Source of the DNA: Cenococcum geophilum 1.58
Lineage: Eukaryota; Ascomycota; Dothideomycetes; Gloniales; Gloniaceae
Reading direction: 5' to 3'
Assembly (NCBI GenBank): GCA_001692895.1
Contig: KV748246.1
Span: 434,970 to 498,969 of the forward strand
DNA length: 64,000 bases
Below the pieces are notes generated by a model. That model did not search any database and was not told the DNA's origin. It saw only the letters and a program-made list of their open reading frames with translations. Numbering within the stretch: position 1 is the stretch's first letter; the number at the start of each line of letters is the position of its first letter. This document shows positions 11,553 to 23,829 of this stretch, one piece after another. The position numbers were made by a program, and so were the translations under genes.

Positions 11553-14355
11553 GAGAGAATAGTGGTTATAAATAAAAGATATAAACAAATAATCTAGTCC
11601 TTAAAGCCGACTACCCTTCTAAAAAAAAGTAGGAAGGATTTAAATATAAGGGGGCTTTATAGATAGGGGGCTATAAGACACGATTAAGGAATAGGATAGA
11701 TTAGTAAGAGAGACAAATCCTTAAGGAGGTAAGACCTTTAGGATTGTAGAGACTATATACTATAAATATGTGCCTTTGGTACGTAATTAGTAACTATTTA
11801 AGGGGCGTTTAGGGGTTGTCCTAAGGGTAACCTAAGGTGTCCGCAATAATATCCCTTATAATTAAGTAGTTAGTTCTTTTTAAAATATAGAGATAAATTA
11901 GCTGCCTTTATTAGAGATAATTGTTTTAGAAAGTCTATAGAGTTTCTATACGTAATTTAGAAATAGTTAGGCAATAGCAAGCGTTAATATATTAGGGTAG
12001 GCGATTAAGTACCTTATCTTAGATAGTTAGTCTATAACTACTATAATATTTATACAGCCTTTACTTGTAGGAAGGTCAATAACAAAGTTAATTAAAATGT
12101 CTTTTTATCTTTAGTCTGGAATAAGTAGTGGCTTTAGTAGGCCATTATATGTCTTATATAAAGCTTTGGCTTATTAATAGATATAGCAGCTAGAGATATA
12201 CCTTTATATTATATTATATATATTTAGCTAGTAATACTCCCATTAAAGTAGCTTTAGGGTTTTTTCTTAGCCTAAGTGGCTAGCTACCAGTAGGTTATAT
12301 ATGTGTTTAAGGAGCTTAAGCTTAAGTTTATTATGGTTAGGTATAACTAGGCGGTTCTAGTAGTATAAGCGGTTTCTATAGGCTTTACATTTACTTAAAG
12401 AAATCTTTTTAGAGCGTTTAATGCTATCTTATATTAGTTTAAGTATCTCTTAAATAAACTTGTTATTTAAATATTCGTTAACTATAATCTATTTAATTAA
12501 TTAGTTATTTTAAGGACGTGCACTATAAGGTCTTTAGTAGGAGAATTAAATAGTTTAGGGCGGAGTAAAGTCTACTTTTAGTAGAAACGTGTTTCTTTTA
12601 GTACTAGCGCGTCTTATAAGCATTAGGTTAAGGTATTAGGCTTTTAGTCTTAAATGCCTAGGCGGTATATAATTAAGAATTAGAAATAAGATAAGTATTC
12701 TAACTAGTAGGCCTAGCAATAACTTAACTGTTTTATAGTTATAAAGTACTATAGGTTCTAATAGTCGCTAAGGACCTTAATTAGGAATTTAGCGCCTTCT
12801 AGTTTAGGTCGCTATTACTTAAAGCATCTAATAATAGCTAGTAATTCCTTATTATAGATCTTATAGTTATATTTAGCTAGGCTTAATCGTTTTAAGAAGT
12901 ACGCTATATAGTATAATACTCCGTCCTTATTATATTAAGATAGTATACCTCTAATAATATAGTTAGGTAAATTAGCTTTTATAATACTTATTTAGTTTAG
13001 GTTAAAGTATTAGAGTATAGGCGCGGTAATAAATATAACCTTTAGATAAGTAAAGGCCTTCTTATATTCCTTATTAAAGATAAAGGCTTTATCCTTTTAG
13101 GTTAGGGCTATAAAGAGTAAAACTAGGGCAGAGAAGTTATTAATAAACTATTAGTAGAAGTTAGCAAATCCTATAAATGCTTTTATATCCTTAACGTTCT
13201 TAAGTTCTTACTAGTTTACAATTACTTTAACCTTCTTTAGGTCTATTTATATACTATTTATAGAAATAAGGAGTCTAAGGTATAGGACTTATATTTATCT
13301 ATATCTAATTATAGACTAGCTTTATGCAGGGCTTATAAAATAAGGTTAACGTATTTTTAATAATTAGTTAGGTTATTACTATATATTAGAATATCGTTAA
13401 TATAAACAGTATACAAGATATCCAGGTAGGGATATAAGGTATTATTTACGTAATATTAGAACGAGCTTAGAGTATTTATAAGGCTAAATAGCGTTACTAA
13501 GTATTTAAATAATCTATACTAAGTACGAAATGTAATAAGCTATTTATTTCCTTTTATAATATAGAGGCGGTTAAATATAAAGATAATATTAAGCTTTATA
13601 TAATAGCGAGCCTTACTTAGTTAGTTTAGTGTCTCCTATATAAACGGGATTAGGTATTAGTTTTTAACGGTAATAGCGTTAAGAGCTTAGTATTCTATAT
13701 AGAAGTATAAACCACTACTAGGTTTCTTAATAAAGATTACTAGTACGGCTATAGGCAATAAGCTTACTCTAATAAATCCTTTACTTAGGTTCTCGTCTAA
13801 ATACTTTTATAGTACTTAAAGTTTATTTTAGGATACCCTATATAAGGGTCTAAATCTAGGCTACTTTCCTTCTTTAAGTATAATCTTATAGTTATATAGT
13901 TAGTATTCTAGTAGCTTATTAGCTTCCTTTTATAAGAATATATTTAGACGGTAATAATACTCTACTAGTACCTTTATAGCAGGGTTAGTATATTTCTTTA
14001 GTACTAAGGCCTTTTTAATATCGGCTATTGTAATAGCGAAGATTATATATTTGGGTTTTTTTAGTAAGTTACGCTAGCGGGGTAGCTCTAATTATGTAGA
14101 TATCTAGGGTGTTAAGCTTACTTAGGTTGTTTATAGTTTCTTACCTAGATTCTTATTTAGCTTTAGGTTTTTTAAATATTCTTTTTATTATAGGATACTA
14201 GTTCTTCTAGTAGTTTTATATACTAGGATTAAGCTTCTACTTAGTTTAGGGTAGTGCAGTGCTTAGTAATAACTTATAAAATTTAGTAGAATTTTTAGAT
14301 CCTTAGTAGATATCAGTAGAATTTAATAAAATTTCTATATTAGTAAAATCTAGTA
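11553..14355 (-). mobile_element. Ty3/gypsy fossil A2, pol half (RT, RNase H, integrase)
   Basis: Read on the minus strand from 14200 to 11600, this shows reverse transcriptase (a Y-x-N-D-I-L-I-Y-S active-site block near 13391-13412), RNase H, then integrase core (a D-F-V/I-x-D-L-P-x-S-K-G pattern near 12050-12100). It is colinear with the Gag/protease half at 27610-29374; the two halves are separated by the 13.2-kb transposon. No 3' LTR is seen near 11553. The exact left limit is uncertain. Broken fossil. Confidence 0.75.
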
Positions 14356-14364
14356 AATTCCTTA
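14356..14364. repeat. 9-bp target-site duplication, left
   Basis: AATTCCTTA at 14356-14364 is repeated exactly at 27601-27609. Between the two copies the sequence starts TTACCT and ends AGGTAA, which are mutually inverted. Confidence 0.85.
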
Positions 14365-14500
14365 TTACCTCAGAAGCTTAGACCAAGAAATCGATTGTGC
14401 GGATATAGGAATATCCGCACCGTCCGCTAAGCTGATTTAGGACGGCAATCGTTTTCTTGGTCTAAGGGACTTTGGCGAGATTTATAGAAAACCTAAACAC
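14365..14500 (+). repeat. Left terminal inverted repeat with a branched stem-loop
   Basis: A 21-bp stem with one mismatch pairs 14377-14397 with 14446-14466 (CTTAGACCAAG... with ...CTTGGTCTAAG). The loop holds two further hairpins: TGCGGATAT/ATATCCGCA (14398-14406 with 14411-14419, perfect) and CCGTCC/GGACGG. Together they could fold as a cloverleaf-like cruciform. The flanks on both sides of the stem match the right terminus in inverted orientation. Confidence 0.8.
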
Positions 14501-14551
14501 CGTTTATATAAGACCTTATTAACTTTAACGAAATTGATCTACCCTCCCACA

Positions 14552-17377
14552 ATACCTATTAATATTAAAAGTACACCAAATTATAGAGAAAAGCCTACTC
14601 TATAAGTTATAAGATCCTCAGCTCCTTATACCTATACGACGTTAAGAGGAAGTCGTTGCAGTAGAGGCCATAATTCTACCTCTATACTATTAAGCCGCGC
14701 AGTAACCACCAACACTAAACGCTTACGCCCACGCCGCCCGCCCTCTCCACAACCAGCGGATATTCTATCTGCGGATATTCCATCTACGGATATTCCGTTT
14801 ACGGATATTCCATCTACTAGTTAGATAAAAACGTTAAAGGAAGAGAAGGTTAATATTATTAAGGACCTTCTATAAAAATGGGGTTGGTCTTTTTAAACGC
14901 TAGTCTTTAAGTACTTAGAAAGCAGAAATGGACACAAAGGCAATAGAAAGAAGAAAAAAGTAAGGGACCTACTTATTGCTTTACTGAAGGATAAGGAAAT
15001 ATAAGAAGAACTTATTAACACGCCTAATACTTATACAACGCTGGTAACCTGTACTATCCGCTATATCCAGAAAGAGCTTCGCCAACTACAGTTATAACGC
15101 GGCCCCTTTAACACATAGACTCCAGATATAGAGTTTAAGGATATTAACCTTAAGAATGCAGCCAAATTTGTTTAGTAGCACGGTCCGCTACTGTTCTAAC
15201 TTATTAAGGGGATATCCGTACCAAATAAAGAGGAACGCAGTTAGAATCCGCACGGCGGACGTACAGTTATAGTTGCCTCTATATTCCTACTAGGGTTTGC
15301 CTAGAACTTCGCAAATGGTTTCGCCCGTCTACTTAGTTTATATCTTTAGGCACTTGGTATAAAGCGCCGTATACTATCTTTTCTACATAGTCTTAGTCTA
15401 ATTAATAGTTATAAAACTCTTAACGCTAGAAAGCTCGGGCTAGCTAAATATTCTAAGGAAGGTCCTATTAATTCTACTAGGCCTTCTAGCGCTAATAACC
15501 CTTAAAAACTAATTAAGTCTTTATCTATTTATAATAATATCTGCATTATTTATAATAACTTTAACTATTGCCAAAAGACTTAATATTAGGTTATTAGCGA
15601 GATTAGCAAGTTTAATTCGCATACTACGGGAAAGATTTTACGCGGAGTATGCATGCCTAAAGGGGGCCTTAAGCAGTTAATGTTAAATAACACCCGTTAA
15701 CTTAAGCTAGATAAGGTTATTAATGCAGCTGGGAATAGGTTTAATAACCTCCAAAAGCGGATATTTATAAGTTTTATTACGGACGCTATCCAATACGCGT
15801 ATCCTACTACGGTTAATAGTATATTTAACTCTAACGCGGATATTAAATATCCGCGTATACCAGCAGTTAATATTCTCCCTTATAAAAGGACAGAGCATGT
15901 AACTCTAGGACCTATTCTAGATAGCGAGGCTTTTATTAACGGCAACTATCGCGTAATAGAGAATATCTTCCTAGAACAACTGCAGTATAATTACGAAACC
16001 GCTTTTAACGACTAGCTTTTCCTAGTATACGGAGATTAGAAGACCGCAAAGCTTATCCAATTATATAAAGAGAAGCGGGTTAAGGCAGAAGGTGCGTATA
16101 ATAGCTATAAGTAGGTATTGCCTATTCTAGGGCTATAGTATATATGATTAAACTTCCTATATATAGTTATACGTACATTTTATAGGGGTAAGGAAGCAGC
16201 GCAGCAGTTTTTAACGCTCTACACCCATATAAACCACCTAGGACGGCGCAATATTCCTAGGGAAAAGGCCCTATTCCATTATATAGAAGAGCTAATCCTC
16301 TATAGCTTTAACGCTCGTGTTATTACGTTATTCCTGCTCTATATCCGCAATAAGTGCAATATTAAAGCAGATGGTAAGGCCAAGCAGTATATACAAAACC
16401 TATCTCCACAGCAATTTCTAAAACATATTAAGAATATCCGCATAGCGGCTTTCTTAAGAGATGTATACCGCAATGCAAATCAGCGCACGTCGGATTATTT
16501 AGAGCCACCTGCCAACGGACATCAGCCAGTAGCGACATTATTCTCTACGGATATATTAAGTTTTACTACTAATAACCAAGTTCCTTAGAGTAATAATACG
16601 GAGTTCTTTAATTATATCCGGTTTCTATAGGTTGTTAATACTTATAAGCTTCTAAAATACGCCATTAAGTATGCGGATATCGGACTACTAAAGCGTATAA
16701 TACCCCGCCTTTGCTTATACTTCGCTAAAAGCTCATTAAAGAACTATATATATAATATGCTACTCCTATAGCAACTAGTTAAAATAAGCGCTTGCGATCT
16801 GGTGCTTTAACGGGCTATTTTTATCAATAGTTTGGTTAACCTCTAAGGGCGGCTAGATAGCTTCTTTAAGACGGATCGCCTTAATAAGCTACTAAATCTT
16901 CAACTTAAGGAGTTGCTCTGGGCGCGTAGGAATTCAACGTTTAGCATAGACAAGCTATTTAAGTGGAGTGTTCTTACAATAAGTTACACTAGTACGCTCC
17001 GCGATATTTTTAAGCGTGCATTTAGCGAGCGTATAAACAGCAAATATATAACCAAGTCTCCAGCGCTAGATATCCGCTATCTTGTAGATTAGATTAGGAA
17101 GGATTTAATTATATAATATAGGCGGCGCTTAGCGGATTTTAAGGCTCCTTCGCTCCTATAGCGCGGATATAAGAAACTCGCGAAGGACGGCGTAAGTACA
17201 TTTAACGCCTTCCTATTAACTACAGCCGGTTTGCCATTTAATCCCCTTATATACAGCTTTGGTAATACTAACGAGAATATAGAGGTACTAGGAGAAGCTG
17301 CTAAATATATTTATATAGTTTGTTATCCTAATGTTATACCTATACCTCTGCTAATATATATAATAGTTAGTATATAA
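14552..17377 (+). pseudogene. DUF6589-type protein, candidate transposase, 941 codons, RIP-inactivated
   Basis: One frame runs 942 codons (stop included) without any frameshift. All internal stops but one are TAG or TAA at places that suit Gln or Trp; the exception is a single TGA near 16145. The first codon is ATA at 14552, probably a decayed ATG, so the start is inferred. The N-terminal ~90 codons are basic and end in a short A/T-D-I-P-S repeat (14756-14815). The C-terminal two thirds resemble the fungal DUF6589 domain: an Y-N-N-F-N-Y-C-Q block, H-T-T-G-K-I near 15620, a V-Y-G-D-x-K-T stretch near 16024-16045, a conserved R-N-S-T-F helix near 16930 and F-S-E-R-I-N-S-K near 17025. DUF6589 has no proven activity that I know of. 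Its place next to the left terminus and its length make it the best candidate for the mobilising enzyme, but that is inference. Confidence 0.75.
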
Positions 17378-17823
17378 ATTGCTTAATAAATGCTGAGAGT
17401 AACAGTAATATATTGTTTTAATTACGGATATACTTCTAATATAAGTGGAGTATCTACAGATATTCTAATTTTATATAATAGCTCTGTGCGGATATTACAA
17501 GAATTAAAAATGGTATTACAATATATAATCTTTTAAATAAAAAAAATAGTAAAACTAATACCTTATACTCCGGAAACTCAACCTTTAAAATAGACTCTCT
17601 ATTTAAATATCTTTATCTTAGCTTATATAGATATCTTTATATTAGCTTATACGGATATTATTATCTTAGCTTATATAGATATTATAATATTAATTAAGTA
17701 TATCTATTAAATATAAGGCAGAGACTTAATTCCTATATATATAGTAGCAAAAAGGTAAGAGCTACTATTTTATTATTATAAACTAGCAACAATAGTTAAC
17801 CCGTAGCAACAGCTAACTTATAT
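17378..17823. repeat. Intergenic stretch with three ~30-bp direct repeats (first set)
   Basis: At about 17610-17695 three tandem units of roughly 30 bp share the core (C/T)TTAGCTTATA(C/T)(A/G)GATAT. An equivalent set lies at about 19618-19695, downstream of the second gene copy. The stretch is A+T-rich and lies between convergent genes. No reading frame is apparent. Confidence 0.65.
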
Positions 17824-19397
17824 TTACTTATATTTAATATCCGGTAGCCCAGTATTGCATATAAGTGCAATAATACCACGCCTTAGGAACGCAAGCTCAT
17901 CCTTTATCTTACTAAGAGAATCTTTAAACTTATTAAACCGGCGATCTATACCCCGAATATCTTTCGCCATATTAGTCACCCGTTTATAAACTATATTAAT
18001 ATATACAGAAACAGTAATTGCTAAATACACCCTAATAGACCCGGTGCCAGCGGAAGCGGTAGCAGTAACAGCAGCACCTGGCGTGCTAGTAATTAGTAAA
18101 AGAGTTAAAGGAGCAGCAGTAGAGCGGGTGCCTCTACGGCCGTGCGTACTACTGCAAGTGGAAGTCTTAATAGCGGGGGAGGTCTTAGTAGGGGGAGGCG
18201 TGGTGGCGTAGGCGGAGATAGTGCGAGAGCGAAGCTATGCGGATATCAGCAATATCCGTATTATTAATACGCAGATATTATACCTTCTTAGTAGACGTTT
18301 TAGCTAGACTATTAGCAGAAGCTAACTTCGCACGTTTTTTGCCCTAAGGTGTAACCGGCTCTGGATTTAGTAAACCTTTCTATATACGTGTTAGCTAACA
18401 GAATAACAGTATACTATTAGCACGTACCTTTCCGCATAACCTACTACCTACACAATATCTTAAGCACGTATCCCTAAAATAAGGCCTAGAGTCCTTCTTA
18501 TAAACGCAATATTCGTGGCTATACTTCTTGCATAGAGTATATAGCGGATTACGCAGCTTACTAAAGCTACCCTTAATATTCTAGACGTATATTAATATCC
18601 GCTAGCGACTTTCCTTTATATTATCCCAAATACCAGCTTTTAGAGTATACCATTTATTCGCTAACGGTACTTAGATAGGAAGGCGCTTGTTTATATTAGG
18701 AGTACTACAGAGATTATAAGGACTGCTAAGATTTCGAGGGCTGTAGAGATTATAAGGGCTGCGGAGATTGCGAAAGCTAGCGTTATTAAGGTCTTTATCT
18801 TTATCGCTATCTAAAGATTCGCTATCCAAAGAAACCTTATATATAGTGTTTGGGTTACTATAAAAGGTAAATTAGTGGATAAGACACTAAAATAGTATAA
18901 CTAATATATACAATTTAATAGCTATCTTAAGCTTTATATTCGTATTAGCAGCTTTTTTAGCCTACTTTCTAAGAAAAGAAAACAAACGAGCCTTATCAAG
19001 CCTCTTTTTAGAAGTATTAGGCAGTGGCGATAAAAAGGCGGATAGTAAAGTAGTAGGTAGCAAAGTAGCTTATGATAAAGATGTAGGCAGCGGAAAGGTA
19101 TCCGGTAAAAAGGTAAGCGGGTTTTTAGCGGATTTTGCTCTATCCTTATTATCATTATCTACTAAATCCTATAAAGAGCGCCTTAGTATATATTTCCTAA
19201 ATCATATTAGCTATAGGCACAATTTAGTATTAGAAAGCTTACTCTTTAGAAACAGAGCCTAAAGGCTTAGTAAGAGCAGCTATAGCGTGCTTAACAGCAT
19301 CAAACTCCTTATCGTTAACGTCGCGTATATTAAGTTCCTTAACCGCCTAGTTACTATTATTTATATTAATATTATTTAAAGGTGTAAATAAAGGCAT
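17824..19397 (-). pseudogene. Unknown cysteine-cluster protein, tandem copy 1
   Basis: The gene begins at an ATG at 19397 (M-P-L-F-T-P-L-N) and ends at 17824. After about 53 codons a candidate intron follows: GTAAGC...TTTAG, about 46 bp, with a CTAAT branch-like motif. Next come a Ser/Pro-rich linker, a conserved K-W-Y-T-L-K-A segment near 18650, a cysteine/histidine cluster near 18420-18545 (C-x7-C then C-L-R-x-C-type spacing) and a basic G-K-K-R-A-K-L motif. A Pro/Thr-rich linker and a C-terminal coiled coil (R-R-F-N-K-F-K-D-S-L-S-K-I-K) complete it. The pattern suggests a DNA-binding and dimerising protein, perhaps a degenerate Zn-cluster factor, but I do not recognise the family. Stops fit RIP. 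Confidence 0.6.
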
Positions 19398-19617
19398 TAT
19401 AGATCGTAGTATTCTAAGGGATAGTATATAAAACAACAATAATAAAGTTTATAGTGCGGTGCTGTAAGGTAAAAGGTTAGTAGAGGAAGAAGAAGTACGG
19501 AGGTTAATTAAGGTAAATATCCATACTGCCGATTTTATTAAATTAGCTCACTAATAAATAATCGCTGCTATAGTAACTTACCTTAGTAAACATTAACGGT
19601 GCAGATATATAAATATC

Positions 19618-19695
19618 TCTATTTTAGCTTATGCGGATATTCTTATCCTAGCCTATACGGATATCCTTATCCTAGCCTATATGGATATTATAATA
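19618..19695. repeat. Three ~30-bp direct repeats (second set)
   Basis: Three units with the core TTAGC(C/T)TATAYGGATATTCTTATC lie just beyond the 3' end of gene copy 2. They mirror the set at 17610-17695, and each unit contains a GGATAT element. They could be iterons or binding sites, or simply part of the duplicated unit. Confidence 0.6.
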
Positions 19696-19812
19696 TTAAT
19701 TAAGTATATCTATTAAATATAAGGTAGAGACTTAATTCCTATATATATAATAGCAGAGAGATAAAAGCTACTATTTTATTACTCTAAACCCATAATAACA
19801 GCCAACCTATAT

Positions 19813-21345
19813 CTACTTAAATTCTATATCTGGCAACCTAGCGTTACGTATAAGTATAGTAATACCACGCCTTATAAACGCAAGTTTATCCTTTATCTTA
19901 CTTAGAGAATCTTTAAGCTTACTTAACCGGCGATCCATAGCCCGAGCATCTTTCGCTATCTTAGTTACCTATTTACGAACTATATTAACGCGCGCAGAAA
20001 CAGCAATTGCTAAATACGCCCCAACATTTTCTGTGCTAGTGGGAGCGGCAGTAGTACCAGAAGCAGCACTACGCGTGCTAGGAATTAGTAAAAAAGTAAA
20101 AGGAGCAGCGGTAGAACGGGTGCCTTTACGGCTATGCATATTACTACAAGTAGGAGTCTTAGGGGGAGGGGAGGTCTTTAGAGGGGGGATGGTGCGGGTA
20201 TAAAGCTATGCGGATATCAGCAATATCCGTATTATTAAGATGCGGATATTATACCTTTTTAGTAGGTGTTCTAGTCGGACTACTAGCAGAAGCTAATTGC
20301 GCACGTTTTTTGCGCTAAGGTGTAACCGGCTCTAGTCTTAGCGAACTATCCTATATACGTGTTAGCTGATGGAATAGTAGTATACTATTAGCATATACCT
20401 TTTTATACGACCTACTACTTAAGCGACATCTTAAGCATATACCTCTAAAATGTAGCCTAGCGTTCTGCTTATAAACGCGGCATTTATAGTCTTACTTAAC
20501 GCATAGAGCGTATAGTAGATTACGTAGTATACTAGAGCTACCCTTAATATTCTGGACATAGGTATATATCCGCTGGCGAGCTTCCTTTATATTCTCCTAA
20601 GCACTAGCTTTTAGGGTATACCATTTATTTACTAACGGCACTTAAATAGGAAGGCGCTCTTTCGTGTTAATATCTAACATTATAGCTTAGGCCGTCTATA
20701 TACTATAAAGCTTATAAGGGCTACGGAGATTATAAGAGGATAAAGAAGGGCTTTTAGGAGAGTTGGCGTTATTAAGATTACTCTCTTTATCGTTATCTAA
20801 AATCTCTAACATTTCTGTTAGGTTACTATAAGAGGTAAATTAGTAGATAAGATACTAAAAGAGTATAGCTAATATATACGATTTAAAGGCTATCTTATAC
20901 TAAACATTTTACGCAGCAATTCTATTAGCCTACCTCTTAAGAGAAGTAGAAGCACAATAAGGATTAAACTTTTTAGAAGTAGCAGGCGATAAAGAAATAG
21001 GTAGCTTAAAGGCAGGCGGTAAAGAGGTAAGCGGTAAAGAAGTAGGCGGTAAAGAGGCTAGCAGTAAAGAGGTAAGCGGATTTCCAGCGGATTTTATAAT
21101 AGTATTATTACAGTACTCTGCTATATCCGATAAAGAGTGCTTTAGTACATATTTCCTAAAATTATATTAGCTGTAGGCATAATTTAGTATTAGAAAGCTT
21201 ACTCTCTAAGTAAAGATTCTAAAGGATTAGTAAAAAAAAGAGCGTCCTTAAAAGCGTCCTTAATTATTTTATCGTTAATATTGCGCATATTAAGTTCCTT
21301 AACTAAATAGCTATTAGACGTATTTAGAGGTGCAAATAAAGGCAT
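19813..21345 (-). pseudogene. Unknown cysteine-cluster protein, tandem copy 2
   Basis: This is a paralogue of the neighbouring gene. It starts at ATG 21345 (M-P-L-F-A-P-L-N) and ends near 19813. The same intron position and sequence (GTAAGCTTTCTAATAC... ending TTTTAG, near 21165-21210) is present. The Ser/Pro linker here includes a short tandem repeat (L-P-P-T-S-L-P-L-T-S type, 21000-21075). The cysteine cluster near 20420-20490 reads C-L-R-C-R, which is closer to a Zn2Cys6-like half than copy 1. The basic G/R-K-K-R-A motif and the C-terminal coiled coil are retained. The two copies keep different residues, so comparison helps separate RIP damage from real divergence. Confidence 0.6.
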
Positions 21346-21799
21346 TATAGATAGTGGTATGCTAATAGACAGTAAATAAAACAACAACGGTAAAGTTTAC
21401 GGTGCGGTGCTATAAGGTAAAAGGTTAGTAGAAGAAGAGATACAGAGGTTAATTAAAGGTAAATATCCGCGCTGCCGATTTTATTAAATTAGCTCGCTAA
21501 CAAATAATCGCCGCTATAACTTACCTTAGTAAATATTAACCACCTTATATACGCTTATTTGTAACACGCAAATCCTTTATAGTTAAGTTACTACTAATTA
21601 AAATAAGTGGGCACCGTCTAGTTAACTTATGAAGTAACATTAATATAGAATTACTGCTTAGCTAAGGTGCTGGAGAAGGGTTATAAGCGGATATTAGGTT
21701 TACTTAGTAAGCGGATTTCTTACTTTTAAAATGCGCAGACCTGTTCTTTTATTTTCTTTTACTGCGAGGCGGACCTAATAGCTGCGTCACATCTAAAAC

Positions 21800-22070
21800 C
21801 GAGGGCGGAGATTAAGTACTAGGCCGTAGGTTCTAAGCTGCGCTTAGCTTAGAGAGCGGAGATCGAATATTAGGCTGCAAATTTTAAGCCGCACCTAATT
21901 TAGAAGGCGGGGATCGAGTATTAGCACCCAAATTCTAAACTGCGCCCAGTTCGGAGATCGGAGATTAAGCATTAATAAGGCCACGTTAATTTGCAATAAC
22001 CGCACGCGGAGATCGCTGCGGAGATCAAACACTACGCTGTAGACTAGCGCCACCTATATTCGAGCTAATA
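21800..22070 (-). repeat. ~51-bp tandem repeats, possibly coding for 17-residue units
   Basis: A GCGGAGAT(T/C)(G/A)A core recurs at about 21804, 21855, 21906 and 21957, a spacing of about 51 bp (17 codons), with further partial units to 22030. On the minus strand the units read roughly as S-I-S-A-L-x-A-x-x-S-L-x-P-T-A-x-Y. It may be the C-terminal tail of the helicase gene or an independent coding repeat. The spacing in multiples of three favours a protein repeat. Confidence 0.6.
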
Positions 22071-22599
22071 ATACTATTAGACTTCTACTGCGGAGCTTAA
22101 GGGCTATACCGTAGACTAACACCTAGGTTGTTCTAAGATATAAACTAAGGTAGTAAAGAATTATAAGGATGGTGCGGGGCTATATTAAAAAGCTATTAAG
22201 AACAATAGAGGCGCTATAGGGAGTTATTAGGATGCCGAAGGCTAAGTTAAGGGTGCTATAGATATACACCAGACGATTTTTAAGCGGGTAGCTATATATC
22301 CAGAGTATACGAATATTAAACATCCAGCTGTTAAGATAACTGTAATAAAGTAGCATATATAGTCTGGGACTAGTTTGCCTATAAGTCTTAGGTTAATACA
22401 AGCTAAGATATTTAAGACTTAGTTATATCCGTTTATAAGCTAGATGCTAATAATAGCTATAAGGGCGGTAATACTTCGGTTTACAACGGTTAATTAAGGC
22501 TAGCACTCCTTATAGTTAATACACTAATAGGTCCCTATTAACCTACTAATAGTAGGGGCGTTTATAACGAGCTTCTAGATACGGCAATACGTCTACTAG
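22071..22599. other. Unassigned stretch between repeats and helicase
   Basis: No domain is recognised on either strand. The minus strand may be the remainder of the helicase C-terminal tail: long leucine-rich runs broken only by TAG/TAA. This is not certain. Confidence 0.3.
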
Positions 22600-23829
22600 A
22601 TTGCGATACAACCTATAAGACACTAGTACTAGAGTATCACGTTTTTTCCTTACAAATAAAGTGGATAAGCGCGTCTACTTTATCTCCTAGGAAGCTGTAA
22701 TCCTATTTAGGTAATATCTGCTTAAGGCCCTTATAAGTTAGCGGAGGCTGGATATAGAGTATGCGGATTTAGTTATCGGATATAATATAACTGGAAATTA
22801 GACTCTAAACTACATCCTAGTATGTTATATTAAGCCATTCTTTAATCCACTTCTTAACACTTATAAATAGATCCTTTAAGTACTTTCTCTTCGCAATATT
22901 CTTAGTGTATAGTATAACAATATCATACTCCTTATAAGCCTGCAATAAATTATCATAATTAGAGCAATAGCGTAAACCTCTAGATAACGAACTCGTCTCC
23001 TTATACAGCTTAAGTAGAATATTACGTAGATATCTAGTAGCTTTATTTACGAGCGCGTATAATATATCTAGAAGTACCGCCCGTTTCTCTATATTAGTCT
23101 TCGCCCTCTTCTATTTTTCCATATACTTAATTAGCAGGGCTAATAATATTATATTCTTATTAAGTATTTAATCCTCCTCCTCCCAAGTAGATACCTATAA
23201 GATAACATTACTATTAATTATAACGAATAAAGCTAGATCGCTGGCGAAATCCGCTGCCCTATCCTCCTGTATTGCCATCCTAGTAGTAATAAAGTCACGG
23301 CCGAGTTGGGTTAATAGAGGGGCTATAGGTTTTCAAGACTTTTACTTTAACGGTATAATATCCGCAAGAGCACCCTTATACTAGTCTTTAATAAGGATAA
23401 TTATATATTCGGTAATACCGTCGCGTTAGGCGGCCCGTCTAAATTACTATAGTATTATATTTAGGCTTTTGTTAAAATAATAACCGTATATAATAAAACG
23501 GATAATATCTAGAATATCCGCACTATAGGCTAGGGCGTCCAACGTAATAAAAATGCGAATAGGTAAGTCTTCTATATAGAAATTTTAATACTCCCTACTC
23601 TTATTATATTCGGATAATGTCGTATAATAGCTTCGTACTGCTATTTTCGCCTACTTTATAGTATAGCCCTTAGTTATAAGCTATAAATGGATAGTGTTTA
23701 TATACCTATGGATATAATTTTTGGTATAAAGAAAGATAATTGTCTTAGGAATTAATTTAGGACTTAGAACCTTCCGTCCCTTTAGCTATATAATACCTTC
23801 TACTAGATTTTAGATCTGCCCGACTAATT

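Larger units (their letters stand above)
17600..21540. repeat. Tandem duplication, unit about 1.95 kb
   Basis: 17600-19600 and about 19620-21540 align along their length: the same flanking repeats, the same gene and the same upstream region (e.g. GGTAAAAGGTTAGTAGA near 19470 and 21417). The offset between the two start codons is 1,948 bp. The copies have diverged beyond RIP changes, with differing linkers and indels, so the duplication predates RIP or was kept under selection for some time. Confidence 0.85.

Noticed and set aside
15707-15898. 63-codon minus-strand frame within the DUF6589 gene
   Set aside because: It is antisense to a clear 942-codon frame.
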